Of a DNA stretch of 64,000 bases, positions 25,604 to 32,891 are shown one piece after another. The position numbers and the translations under genes were made by a program. Source of the stretch: Rhodococcus triatomae BKS 15-14 (lineage in GTDB: Bacteria; Actinomycetota; Actinomycetes; Mycobacteriales; Mycobacteriaceae); contig AODO01000040.1 of assembly GCA_000341795.1 (NCBI GenBank), forward strand, positions 1 through 64,000, read 5' to 3'. Below the pieces are notes generated by a model. It was not told the DNA's origin, did no database searches, and saw only the letters and a program-made list of their open reading frames with translations. Every line of letters starts with the position of its first letter. Position 1 is the first letter of the stretch.

Positions 25604-26248
25604 ATGACGACCACTGAACGCGAGTTGCTCGCGGAGTCGGTCCACGCCACGCTTCGGGAACAGATCTTCGCCGGTGAGCTGCTCCCGGGCACCGCGCTGT
25701 CGGTGCCCGCCCTGGCCGCGAAGCTCAACGTGAGCCGGACTCCCGTCCGCGAGGCCGTGCAGCAGCTCATCAACGACGGGATCGCGGTCCACACGCGCAA
25801 CGCGGGCGCCAAGGTCGACGTCGTCGACGACGAGACGATCCGCGAGGTGTTCGCGGTACGCGAGGTTCTCGACGGTCTCGCCGGTTACCAGGCGACCTTG
25901 CGGGCCACGCATCAGCACGTCGAGGATCTCGTGGCGATGGTGGACGCCCAGCGGGCACTGCTCGACCAGCCCGCCGACCAGCGCCGGGACGCCAGGCTCG
26001 ATCTCGACTTCCACACCGCGATCCGGGACGTCGCGGGGAACAAGCCGCTTCGTGAGGCGCTGTTCCGCCTCGATGCGCAGGCTCATCTGTATCGGTCGGA
26101 CATGTGGGCGCTGGAGGTGAACCGGCGGATCGCGGTCGACGAGCACGAACGCATCGTCTCCGCGATCCGGTCCGGCGACGCCGACGGAGCCCGCGCGGCG
26201 TGCTGCGCGCACGTCGCGGGACTGGCGGTGCGTATCCGGCGTCGGTGA
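25604..26248 (+). CDS. GntR-family regulator (FCD domain)
   Basis: 214 residues from the ATG at 25604, preceded by GGAGAA; a leaderless GTG at 25577 with TACCGT 5 nt upstream is an alternative that adds nine residues. Winged helix 'LSVPALAAKLNVSRTPVREAVQQL', then an all-helical FCD effector domain with likely metal-binding residues in 'LDLDFHTAI' and 'DEHERIVSAI'. It is the last gene after the second oxygenase and is the probable controller of the divergent purine operons through the 22618/22741 motifs. Confidence 0.85.
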   Translation: MTTTERELLAESVHATLREQIFAGELLPGTALSVPALAAKLNVSRTPVREAVQQLINDGIAVHTRNAGAKVDVVDDETIREVFAVREVLDGLAGYQATLRATHQHVEDLVAMVDAQRALLDQPADQRRDARLDLDFHTAIRDVAGNKPLREALFRLDAQAHLYRSDMWALEVNRRIAVDEHERIVSAIRSGDADGARAACCAHVAGLAVRIRRR

Positions 26249-26293
26249 CGGTGCCGTCGGGCCGGAACGAGCGAGGCGCGTCGGCGCGGGACA

Positions 26294-27067
26294 ATGTCGT
26301 CCATGCCCCGCACCCGCATCGACTACGGCTCGCACCCCGCCCAGTTCGGGTACCTGTACACCCCGCTCGGGGTCGACGGGCCGGTGCCGGTGGTGATGCT
26401 CGTCCACGGCGGCTACTGGAGCGCCGACTTCAACCTCAATCTCGCCACGACCCTCGCGTCGGAGCTCGCCCGCCGCGGGCTTGCGGCCTGGAACGTCGAG
26501 TACCGCCGCGTCGGGGCGGGCGGAGGGTGGCCGGAGACCAGCGCCGACATCGAGGCCGCGCTCGCGGCGACAGCGACGCTGCTGCCCGAGCAGTCACCGG
26601 TGCCGCTCGACACCGCCGACGTACGGATCGTCGGGCACTCGGCCGGCGCGCAGCTCGCGGTATGGGTTGCAGGGCAACGAGACTGCCCGGTGCGGCCCAC
26701 GCGAGTCGTGTCGCAGGCAGGTGCTCTCGACCTCGCGTCCCGTGCCGCCACCCGGAGTGGGGGTGCCGCACTCACGGCACTGTTCGGGGTGTCCTACGCC
26801 GACGACCCCGAGCTGTACCGGTCGGCGTCGCCGCTGCACCGTGTCCCCACCGGCGTTCCGACCGTGTGCATCCACGGCGTCGAGGACGTGCAGGTGCCGG
26901 TGGCGGCCAGTCGCGCATACGTGGACGCGGCCCGCGGGGCCTGCGACCGTGCGGTGCTGTGGGAGGTACCGGGGGAGGGGCACAACGACTTCCTCAACCG
27001 GACCACTCGCAGCTGGGCACTCACCCTGCAGGCAGTGGTGGATCAGGATCCGTGGTCCATCCGGTGA
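26294..27067 (+). CDS. Alpha/beta hydrolase, kynurenine-formamidase/esterase-like
   Basis: 257 residues from ATG 26294 (ATG 26303 also possible). Oxyanion-hole 'HGGYW' and nucleophile elbow 'GHSAG' match the BD-FAE/kynurenine formamidase group; the acid is likely in 'HGVEDVQVP' and the base in 'GEGHNDF'. Substrate unknown; an amidase or esterase. It lies 45 bp after the GntR gene, so it may belong to the purine operon, but its link is not compelling. A strong hairpin follows. Confidence 0.75.
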   Translation: MSSMPRTRIDYGSHPAQFGYLYTPLGVDGPVPVVMLVHGGYWSADFNLNLATTLASELARRGLAAWNVEYRRVGAGGGWPETSADIEAALAATATLLPEQSPVPLDTADVRIVGHSAGAQLAVWVAGQRDCPVRPTRVVSQAGALDLASRAATRSGGAALTALFGVSYADDPELYRSASPLHRVPTGVPTVCIHGVEDVQVPVAASRAYVDAARGACDRAVLWEVPGEGHNDFLNRTTRSWALTLQAVVDQDPWSIR

Positions 27068-27103
27068 CGTGTGGCCTCCGTGCCCGGCCTCGGTCCGACG
27101 TGT

Positions 27104-27141
27104 GATCAGGCGGTGGCGCTCGCCGGAGCCACCGCCCGATC
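27104..27141. terminator. Bidirectional hairpin terminator
   Basis: GGCGGTGGC (27109-27117) and GCCACCGCC (27128-27136) form a 9-bp perfect stem with a 10-nt loop, flanked by GATC on both sides. Lies between convergent genes. Confidence 0.6.
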
Positions 27142-27153
27142 CGTGTCGGAGCC

Positions 27154-28524
27154 TCAGCCGCGCAGCGGCGCACACCCCCGCATCTCGAAGTCGGCCTTGG
27201 AGGAGTATTCACCGTCGGGCAGGTACGCGCCCATCACCGCCTTCTCGTCGCCGGGTGTTCGGGTGTGCTGGACTGCCTGGTCGAATCCCGCCGACGGCAA
27301 CATGTTCCGCAGGATGACGTAGCCGTCGTCCGGGTGTCCGGCGCCGTCTCCGGTGGGGGAGAGCGGTAGCCAGGCGACCCCGCACGCCTCGGTCGCGTTC
27401 ACCGGCCGATCCTCCGGCAGGCTCGCGACGATGGTGTAGCCGCGCGCAGAGTCGAGTGGAACCTGCTCGTCGTACAGGCATCCGACGACCTTGGTGGTGG
27501 CCATCGACTCGTTGTTGCACAGCGACCAGTACCGCATGTCCACGTCGCCGGTGGCGGCCTGCCCGTCCGTGGTGCGGGGCGTCACCGGCATCGTCCCGGT
27601 GAAGGTGAGGACCTCGCCGAATCCACGACTGGTCAGTGCAGCGACGTAGTTGTTGTCGATGTTGGAGTACTGCCCGCCGGTGCGAGCCGGTGTTCCGTCG
27701 CAGTGTCCGAGGTAGTTGCACTGGTGTCCGAACGGCACGTTGTAGAAGGTCCGCCACATAGGCCGCTGTTCGGCGGGGAAGGTCGCGGGCTTGCCCGGTT
27801 GGTCCCGCAGCGAGAGGTAGGTGTCCAGCGGGAGCTTGTCCACCCTGGGTGTGGTCGTCGCGGCGCTCACCGCGGTGCACAGGGATTCGCCGGTGAGCAC
27901 GCGACCGTCCGTCAGATGCAGTTCGGGCTCGGGGAGTCCCGCGTCGCCGGTCGTGTCCCGGCCGTTGTCGGGTAGGTACAGCCGGTAGAGGAGGGTGGTC
28001 CGATCCTGTCCGGGCACCCCTGCGTACAGGGTGTTCACCGCGGCGGTTGCGGGATCCGTCGGCGGGAGCTCGTTCAGGACGGTGGCGGTGTACGAGCGGA
28101 GATCGCTCGTGTCGCGGGAGACGCCCGGCAGGTACGGGTTCGCCGAACCCGGGTCGGGCACCGTGGACACGTCGTTGAGCGCTGCGGTGGGCGAGTTGGT
28201 GCTGATGTCGTAGGAGTTCAGCGACTGGTACCGGGCGTGCGCGTAGTCGCCTCGCAGCACCAGGCGGGCGTCGTCGGGGATCGCGAACTGGGCCGCCCAG
28301 TACAGCGCCCCCGAGTCGGGGAAGGCGTAGTTGAGGTTCTGGTCGGTCGCGGAGAAGGTCGGGCCGAACCAGAAGCACGAGGACGTGGGGTGGGGTTCGC
28401 CACCGGTGGAGCCGGAACCCACCGATCCGAGGTCGGGCAGGTCCAGGGCCTGAGCGGTGCCGGGAACCAGCGTGACGCCCGCCGCGACTGCGGCGGCCGT
28501 CACGAGTCTTGCCAGGGCGGGCAT
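27154..28524 (-). CDS. Secreted protein of unknown function
   Basis: 456 residues from the ATG at 28524. Signal peptide: 'LARLVTAAAVAAGVTLVPG' then a likely cleavage after 'GTAQA' near residue 28. The mature part has several cysteines ('CFWFGP', 'CNYLGHCDG', 'SLCNNESM', 'VVGCLYDE', 'ACGVAW', 'RGCAP'), consistent with disulfides outside the cell. Phrases such as 'LVLRGDYAHARYQSLNSYD' recall large exported proteins of actinobacteria, but no enzyme motif is recognised. Divergent from the QsdR-type regulator at 28647, which may control it. Confidence 0.7.
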   Translation of the reverse strand: MPALARLVTAAAVAAGVTLVPGTAQALDLPDLGSVGSGSTGGEPHPTSSCFWFGPTFSATDQNLNYAFPDSGALYWAAQFAIPDDARLVLRGDYAHARYQSLNSYDISTNSPTAALNDVSTVPDPGSANPYLPGVSRDTSDLRSYTATVLNELPPTDPATAAVNTLYAGVPGQDRTTLLYRLYLPDNGRDTTGDAGLPEPELHLTDGRVLTGESLCTAVSAATTTPRVDKLPLDTYLSLRDQPGKPATFPAEQRPMWRTFYNVPFGHQCNYLGHCDGTPARTGGQYSNIDNNYVAALTSRGFGEVLTFTGTMPVTPRTTDGQAATGDVDMRYWSLCNNESMATTKVVGCLYDEQVPLDSARGYTIVASLPEDRPVNATEACGVAWLPLSPTGDGAGHPDDGYVILRNMLPSAGFDQAVQHTRTPGDEKAVMGAYLPDGEYSSKADFEMRGCAPLRG

Positions 28525-28634
28525 TCGTGCTCCTTGTGACGTGGGTAACAAACTGCGGGCCGACGATAGGGCGTGTGTGGAACAAAAGTCAACAACGTCC
28601 CATGTGGCATATCTTGTGTGAAAGTTTCGTGCAG

Positions 28635-28640
28635 TACAGT
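28635..28640 (+). promoter_or_regulatory. -10 box giving a leaderless transcript
   Basis: TACAGT followed by exactly 6 nt and then the GTG at 28647. This fits TANNNT and a transcript starting at the start codon. Confidence 0.5.
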
Positions 28641-28646
28641 GCGAGC

Positions 28647-29261
28647 GTGAGTTCGCATCCCGAGGCCGGACCGCCGTCGTTCCGCAAGCCGACTGCCGGT
28701 GATGCCCGCACGGTGGCGACATGGTTGTTCCGGCGGGGTGAGCGCGTGGACATGCACACCCTCGCGACGCATCTCGACATCGGCCGGTCCACGCTCTACC
28801 GGTGGGTGGGGGACCGCGAAAAGCTCATGGACCAGGTGATTCTCGCCTCCGTCGGCGACATCTGGGACGACGCACGACGAGACGCTGTCGGTGGCGGCGT
28901 CGACCGCGTGCTGGACGCGACACGGCGCTTCATGCAGGGCTGCATCGACTTCCAACCGCTCGCGACCTTCGCGCGGCGAGAGCCGAATCTCGCACTGCGC
29001 GTCCTGCTCGATCCCGACGGTCTCGTCACCGCCGCGCTCGCTCGCAACCTCTCCCGCGAGGTCGCCGCAGCCGCGCCGGAGGTCGCGGTTCCCCAACGGA
29101 CGTTCGAGGTCCTGGCGTTGGCGGCCACCGCGCTCCTCTGGGCGCACGTCGCCGCGAGCCGTGATCCGGACATCGACGCAACGATCGACATCATGCGCAC
29201 GGTGCTGTCCGCGCACGCGCGCGTTGCGGAATCGCCTGGCGAGGAAGCGGATCGACTGTAG
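28647..29261 (+). CDS. TetR-superfamily QsdR-like regulator
   Basis: 204 residues from the GTG at 28647, chosen because a TACAGT -10 box sits 6 nt before it. The helix-turn-helix is 'DMHTLATHLDIGRSTLYRWV'. The remainder is a helical ligand domain typical of QsdR-like proteins, named after the regulator next to the quorum-quenching lactonase gene of Rhodococcus. Likely controls itself and the divergent secreted-protein gene. Confidence 0.75.
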   Translation: MSSHPEAGPPSFRKPTAGDARTVATWLFRRGERVDMHTLATHLDIGRSTLYRWVGDREKLMDQVILASVGDIWDDARRDAVGGGVDRVLDATRRFMQGCIDFQPLATFARREPNLALRVLLDPDGLVTAALARNLSREVAAAAPEVAVPQRTFEVLALAATALLWAHVAASRDPDIDATIDIMRTVLSAHARVAESPGEEADRL

Positions 29262-29321
29262 ATCCACCCGAACTCGATCGTCCTCTGGAGGTGATTCGGG
29301 AGGGTGGCCCGCGGTGATCCG

Positions 29322-29864
29322 TCAGCGGGTGATCCCGTCGAACCCGATCGGCCGGGCCGCAGGATGTTCGCGTAGCGCCACTTCCAGCCGCGCCGCGACG
29401 TAGGAAGGGTCCGTGCCCTCGGTGCTCAGGACCAGGTCCACGCACGCGAGATCCCGCATGGTGATGGCGAGCCGGTGCGCGTCGGTGGCCAGTTGCTCTC
29501 GTCCCGACCAGGTTTCGGGCTCGCGGTCGAGGACTCGACGCCGCACGGTGTCGGGCTCGGCGTCCAGGCGCACGGTCAGACGATGGTCGGCGCCGATCGC
29601 CTCCGACAACGCCCGGCCGTACGCGTCGTCCTCGATGGTGGCGGTGACGAGCAGGAGCGTGTGGCCGGCCTCGCGGTAGGAGTCGGCCAGCATGGCGACG
29701 TGCCGCAGCAGGCGCCTGCCGTCCAGTGGCGGGTAGCACCTCTCGAGTTCGTCGAGTTCGATCAGCGCGTTGGCGATGCCGGCGTCGCCGAGGCCGTCGT
29801 GCAGTTCGGTGAGGACGGAGGACTTTCCCGCCCCGGGCGGTCCCGTCAGAAGCAACACCAACAT
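29322..29864 (-). CDS. P-loop kinase-like ATPase
   Basis: 180 residues. Walker A 'LTGPPGAGKSS' at the very N-terminus, an acidic 'ALIELDELERCYPP' segment at the acceptor site position, and 'DTVRRRVLDRE' lid-like arginines. Size and motifs fit small nucleoside or antibiotic phosphotransferases (adenylate-kinase-like fold). No substrate can be assigned. Converges with the QsdR-type gene, 60 bp away. Confidence 0.65.
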   Translation of the reverse strand: MLVLLLTGPPGAGKSSVLTELHDGLGDAGIANALIELDELERCYPPLDGRRLLRHVAMLADSYREAGHTLLLVTATIEDDAYGRALSEAIGADHRLTVRLDAEPDTVRRRVLDREPETWSGREQLATDAHRLAITMRDLACVDLVLSTEGTDPSYVAARLEVALREHPAARPIGFDGITR

Positions 29865-29944
29865 GCGGCCAGTGTGTCAGTCGCTCGGCTGGATCGTCGG
29901 CGTGCCTGCCGGAGCCGGGGACTGCCGTGCGCGAGAGTCGACCC

Positions 29945-30313
29945 ATGACCATCGAGAAGATCGACGGACTCCCGGCAGGCACCCTCGGCTACCGCGGGCT
30001 CGGGGTGGTGACCTCCGACGACTACCGAACCGTGCTCGATCCGGCGATCGAGGAGGCCGTCGCCGCGCACGAGCGCGTCAACCTCGTCTACGTCCTCGGT
30101 GACGGATTCGACCGGTACTCACTGGGCGCGATGTGGCAGGACACCCAGCTGATCGGTGTCCCACGCGACATCTGGGGGCGGTTGGCGCTGGTCACCGACC
30201 ACAGTGGGCTCGGTGAGGCCGTCCACCTGTTCGCGTTCCTGTTCCCGGGGGAACTGCGGGTGTTCGCTGCTGCGCGGGAATCCGACGCGATCGACTGGGT
30301 CACCGGCAGCTGA
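29945..30313 (+). CDS. SpoIIAA-like/STAS-fold protein
   Basis: 122 residues from the ATG at 29945. 'GVVTSDDYRTVLDPAIEEAV', 'NLVYVLGDGFDRYSLGAMW' and the terminal 'ESDAIDWVTGS' match the SpoIIAA-like (DUF3478) family, a STAS-type fold found as a stand-alone protein. Molecular role unknown. Short intergenic spacing to the convergent MFS gene is filled by a hairpin. Confidence 0.75.
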   Translation: MTIEKIDGLPAGTLGYRGLGVVTSDDYRTVLDPAIEEAVAAHERVNLVYVLGDGFDRYSLGAMWQDTQLIGVPRDIWGRLALVTDHSGLGEAVHLFAFLFPGELRVFAAARESDAIDWVTGS

Positions 30314-30318
30314 CGGCT

Positions 30319-30357
30319 GCCGGTGCGGCGAGGGCCCGGGCACCTCGCTGCACCGGC
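30319..30357. terminator. Bidirectional hairpin terminator
   Basis: GCCGGTGC-G-GCGAGG pairs with CCTCGC-T-GCACCGGC (one bulged mismatch) around a 9-nt loop; 14 paired bases. It lies between the convergent STAS-like and MFS genes. Confidence 0.65.
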
Positions 30358-30364
30358 GGACAGG

Positions 30365-31972
30365 TCATTCCGCGGCGGCGACTGCGGTCGTGGTCTTCAC
30401 GGATCGGCCGGGCAGGATCACCGCCACCACCACTGCGCCGATCGCGAGTGCGAGACCTCCGACGAGACTGGCGTGCCCGATGGCGTCGGCGAACGCGCTC
30501 CCGGCGGCTTCGCGCAACGGTTCGGCATACGACGAGGCGAACGGGTTGTTCGCCATCTCCTGCGCGACCAACGTTGCGCCGCCGACGGATTCACGCGACA
30601 CCTCCATCGCGTAGTCGGCCTGCGCGGCCATGTCGCCGGTCAGTGCGGGCAGCGGAGCGTCGTCGATGAAACCGGCGATCGAGCCCTGGTAGGTCGACGC
30701 GAGGACCGAGCCGAGGATCGCGATGCCGAGTGAACCACCGAGTTCGATGGCGGTGTCGTTCAGTCCGCCGGCGGCACCCAGGTCGTTCTCGGGGAAGCGG
30801 TCCATGATCGCGTCGGTGGCGGGGGGCTCGGCGAGGCCGATGCCGAAGCCGAGGAGGACCAGTGGCACCGCGAATGCGAGGTAACCCGCGCCGGCGTCGA
30901 CCCGCGCCATCAGCAGGACGCCCGCCGCGGCGAACAGCATGCCCGCCACCACCGTGCCGCGCACGCCCAGTCGCGGCGAGATCCGGCCGCTGCTCAGGGC
31001 GCCGAGCGAGACCGCCGCCGCGAGGGGGAGTAGCCGAACGCCCGTTTCGAGTGGGCCGTAGCCGAGGACGAACTGGAACTGCTGGGCGACGAAGTAGATC
31101 GCGGCGAAGGCGGCGAGGAACAGCAGGAGCACCGCGAGGGTCGCGCCACCGATCGTCCGGTCGGTCAGCCGGCGCACGTCGAGAAGCGGCGCGGGGTGGC
31201 GCAGTTCCCACACCACGAACACCGCCGAAGCGAGGGCTGCGACGACCATCGCCGCGACCGGGCCTGCGCTCCACCCGAAGTGGAAGCCGTTGATGATCGA
31301 GTAGACCAGCGCGCCGATCGCGAGCACCGACAGCGCTCCACCGATCCAGTCGATGCGGCGGGCCTCGGCCGCCTTCGACGGCGGCACCAGGACCAGTGCG
31401 CCCACGGCCGCGACGGCTGCGATCGGCACGTTGATCAGGAATGTGGCGCTCCACGAATGGGATTCGAGTATCCACCCGGCCAGCAACGGCCCGAACGCGA
31501 TGGCGAGGCCTGCGGTCGCCGCCCAGGCCGCGATCGCGCGGGAGCGTTCGGCGCGGGGGAACGTCGCCACGAGCAGCGACAGCGTCGCGGGCATGATGAC
31601 GGCCGCGCCGACGCCCATGACGATCCGGGCGGTGACGACCGCGGCGGTCGTGTCGGCGAGGCTGCCGAACACCGCACCGGCTCCGAACACGAGCAGACCG
31701 GCGAGCAGCGCGCGGCGGCGGCCGTAACGGTCGCCGACGACACCGAAGAGCAACATCAGTGCGGCGTAGGGGACGGTGTAGCCGTCGATGACCCACTGCA
31801 GCTGCGAACTGGTCAGCGCGAGATCGCGGGTCATGTCCGGTGCCGCGACGATCAGAGCGGTGTTGGCCATGACGACGATCAGCAGGGCCAGGCACAGCAC
31901 CCCGAGGGCGGCCCACCGCCAGCGGTAGGGCGTCCGTTCGTCTGTTACCGGTCGGGTGGCGAGAAGGGTCAT
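30365..31972 (-). CDS. MFS drug exporter, DHA2 (14-TM) family
   Basis: 535 residues from the ATG at 31972. About 14 hydrophobic segments; the motif after TM2 'GDRYGRRRALLAG' and 'LVATFPRAERSRAIAAW' are those of the DHA2/EmrB-QacA exporters. It would expel a drug or metabolite with proton antiport. It is divergent from a TetR gene with two matching dyads between them, the usual layout of an inducible efflux pump. Confidence 0.9.
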   Translation of the reverse strand: MTLLATRPVTDERTPYRWRWAALGVLCLALLIVVMANTALIVAAPDMTRDLALTSSQLQWVIDGYTVPYAALMLLFGVVGDRYGRRRALLAGLLVFGAGAVFGSLADTTAAVVTARIVMGVGAAVIMPATLSLLVATFPRAERSRAIAAWAATAGLAIAFGPLLAGWILESHSWSATFLINVPIAAVAAVGALVLVPPSKAAEARRIDWIGGALSVLAIGALVYSIINGFHFGWSAGPVAAMVVAALASAVFVVWELRHPAPLLDVRRLTDRTIGGATLAVLLLFLAAFAAIYFVAQQFQFVLGYGPLETGVRLLPLAAAVSLGALSSGRISPRLGVRGTVVAGMLFAAAGVLLMARVDAGAGYLAFAVPLVLLGFGIGLAEPPATDAIMDRFPENDLGAAGGLNDTAIELGGSLGIAILGSVLASTYQGSIAGFIDDAPLPALTGDMAAQADYAMEVSRESVGGATLVAQEMANNPFASSYAEPLREAAGSAFADAIGHASLVGGLALAIGAVVVAVILPGRSVKTTTAVAAAE

Positions 31973-32006
31973 GCCGGGCTCCGTTCCTCGAGTTCGCGAC
32001 GCTGAC

Positions 32007-32022
32007 TGCACACTGATGTGCA
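32007..32022. promoter_or_regulatory. TetR operator 1 (TGCACA-N4-TGTGCA)
   Basis: TGCACA and TGTGCA form perfect 6-bp arms with a 4-bp spacer; same core and spacer as the neighbouring dyad. It lies 35 bp before the MFS start. Confidence 0.65.
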
Positions 32023-32029
32023 AGTTACG

Positions 32030-32055
32030 GTCATTGCACAGAGATGTGCAATGAC
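32030..32055. promoter_or_regulatory. TetR operator 2 (11-bp arms)
   Basis: GTCATTGCACA and TGTGCAATGAC are perfect 11-bp inverted arms around GAGA. The centres of operators 1 and 2 are 28 bp apart. Placed to cover both divergent promoters. Confidence 0.75.
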
Positions 32056-32133
32056 GTTGTGGTCGGAATCACCGGCGCGCGGGACGCCGTATCTCCGTCG
32101 TGGAACACTGCGGAGGTGGAAGGCGGTGCAGTC

Positions 32134-32781
32134 GTGGGCAACGAGTCGGTCAGGCCGCGGCGCAGCCAGGCCCGCGCGAACCGGTCCCGCATCATCGAGG
32201 CCGCGATCAGCGAATTCGCCCGTAACCCCGACGCCAGCATGGACGACGTCGCGCGCGCCGCCGGCGTCGTGCGACGGACCGTCTACGGGCACTTCCCGAA
32301 CCGGGACGCGCTCGTCGAGGGCCTCGTCGACGAGGCGTCGTCCGCGCTGCTCGCCGTCCTCGACGAGCTCCCGACGCTGCCGGATCGCCCCGACCTGACA
32401 ACGGCGGTGCTGGCTCTTCTGAGCTGGCCCATCGGTGACAGATTCCGGGTGCTGCTCACCTTCGCCCGCGCCGAACTCGGGGAGGAACGCATCCGTGACC
32501 TCCTCGTGCCCGCCCGAGCGCCGAGCATCGCACTCGTCGAACGTGGTCAGGCCGATGGGGTGTTCTCCGCGTACCTGCCGGCGTCGGTGCTCGTCGCGAT
32601 GACCGAGGCCGTCACCCTCGCGCTGTTCGAGGAGGCGAACCACGGCACGATCACCGACGACGGGGACTCGTTCGCGCTCGCATCGCTCGTATTGCTCGGT
32701 GTCGAGCCGAGCCGGGCCGCCGACGTCGTCGCCGAGGCGTGGGACCTGCTGCGGACGAGGCCGGCCACTCCGGGGGCCTGA
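32134..32781 (+). CDS. TetR-family repressor of the MFS exporter
   Basis: 215 residues from the GTG at 32134 (GTG 32116 possible; an in-frame ATG at 32044 would lie inside operator 2 and is rejected). HTH 'MDDVARAAGVVRRTVYGHF' in the N-terminal third, after a basic 'RRSQARANRSRI'. The C-terminal part is a ligand pocket of all-helical type. Probable autorepressor and repressor of the divergent exporter gene. Confidence 0.85.
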   Translation: MGNESVRPRRSQARANRSRIIEAAISEFARNPDASMDDVARAAGVVRRTVYGHFPNRDALVEGLVDEASSALLAVLDELPTLPDRPDLTTAVLALLSWPIGDRFRVLLTFARAELGEERIRDLLVPARAPSIALVERGQADGVFSAYLPASVLVAMTEAVTLALFEEANHGTITDDGDSFALASLVLLGVEPSRAADVVAEAWDLLRTRPATPGA

Positions 32782-32838
32782 GGGCCCGCCGGACGCTGCG
32801 GTGCTGGTAACTCGGTGGGAAGCCGCGAGCGTGCGCGA

Positions 32839-32844
32839 TAGACT
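32839..32844 (+). promoter_or_regulatory. -10 box of phoH
   Basis: TAGACT matches TANNNT and predicts a start near 32851, giving a 40-nt leader before the phoH GTG at 32892. Confidence 0.4.
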
Positions 32845-32891
32845 GCACATGTCACCGCCGTCGGATCAGGAAAGCAGGCCATAGCAACCAC

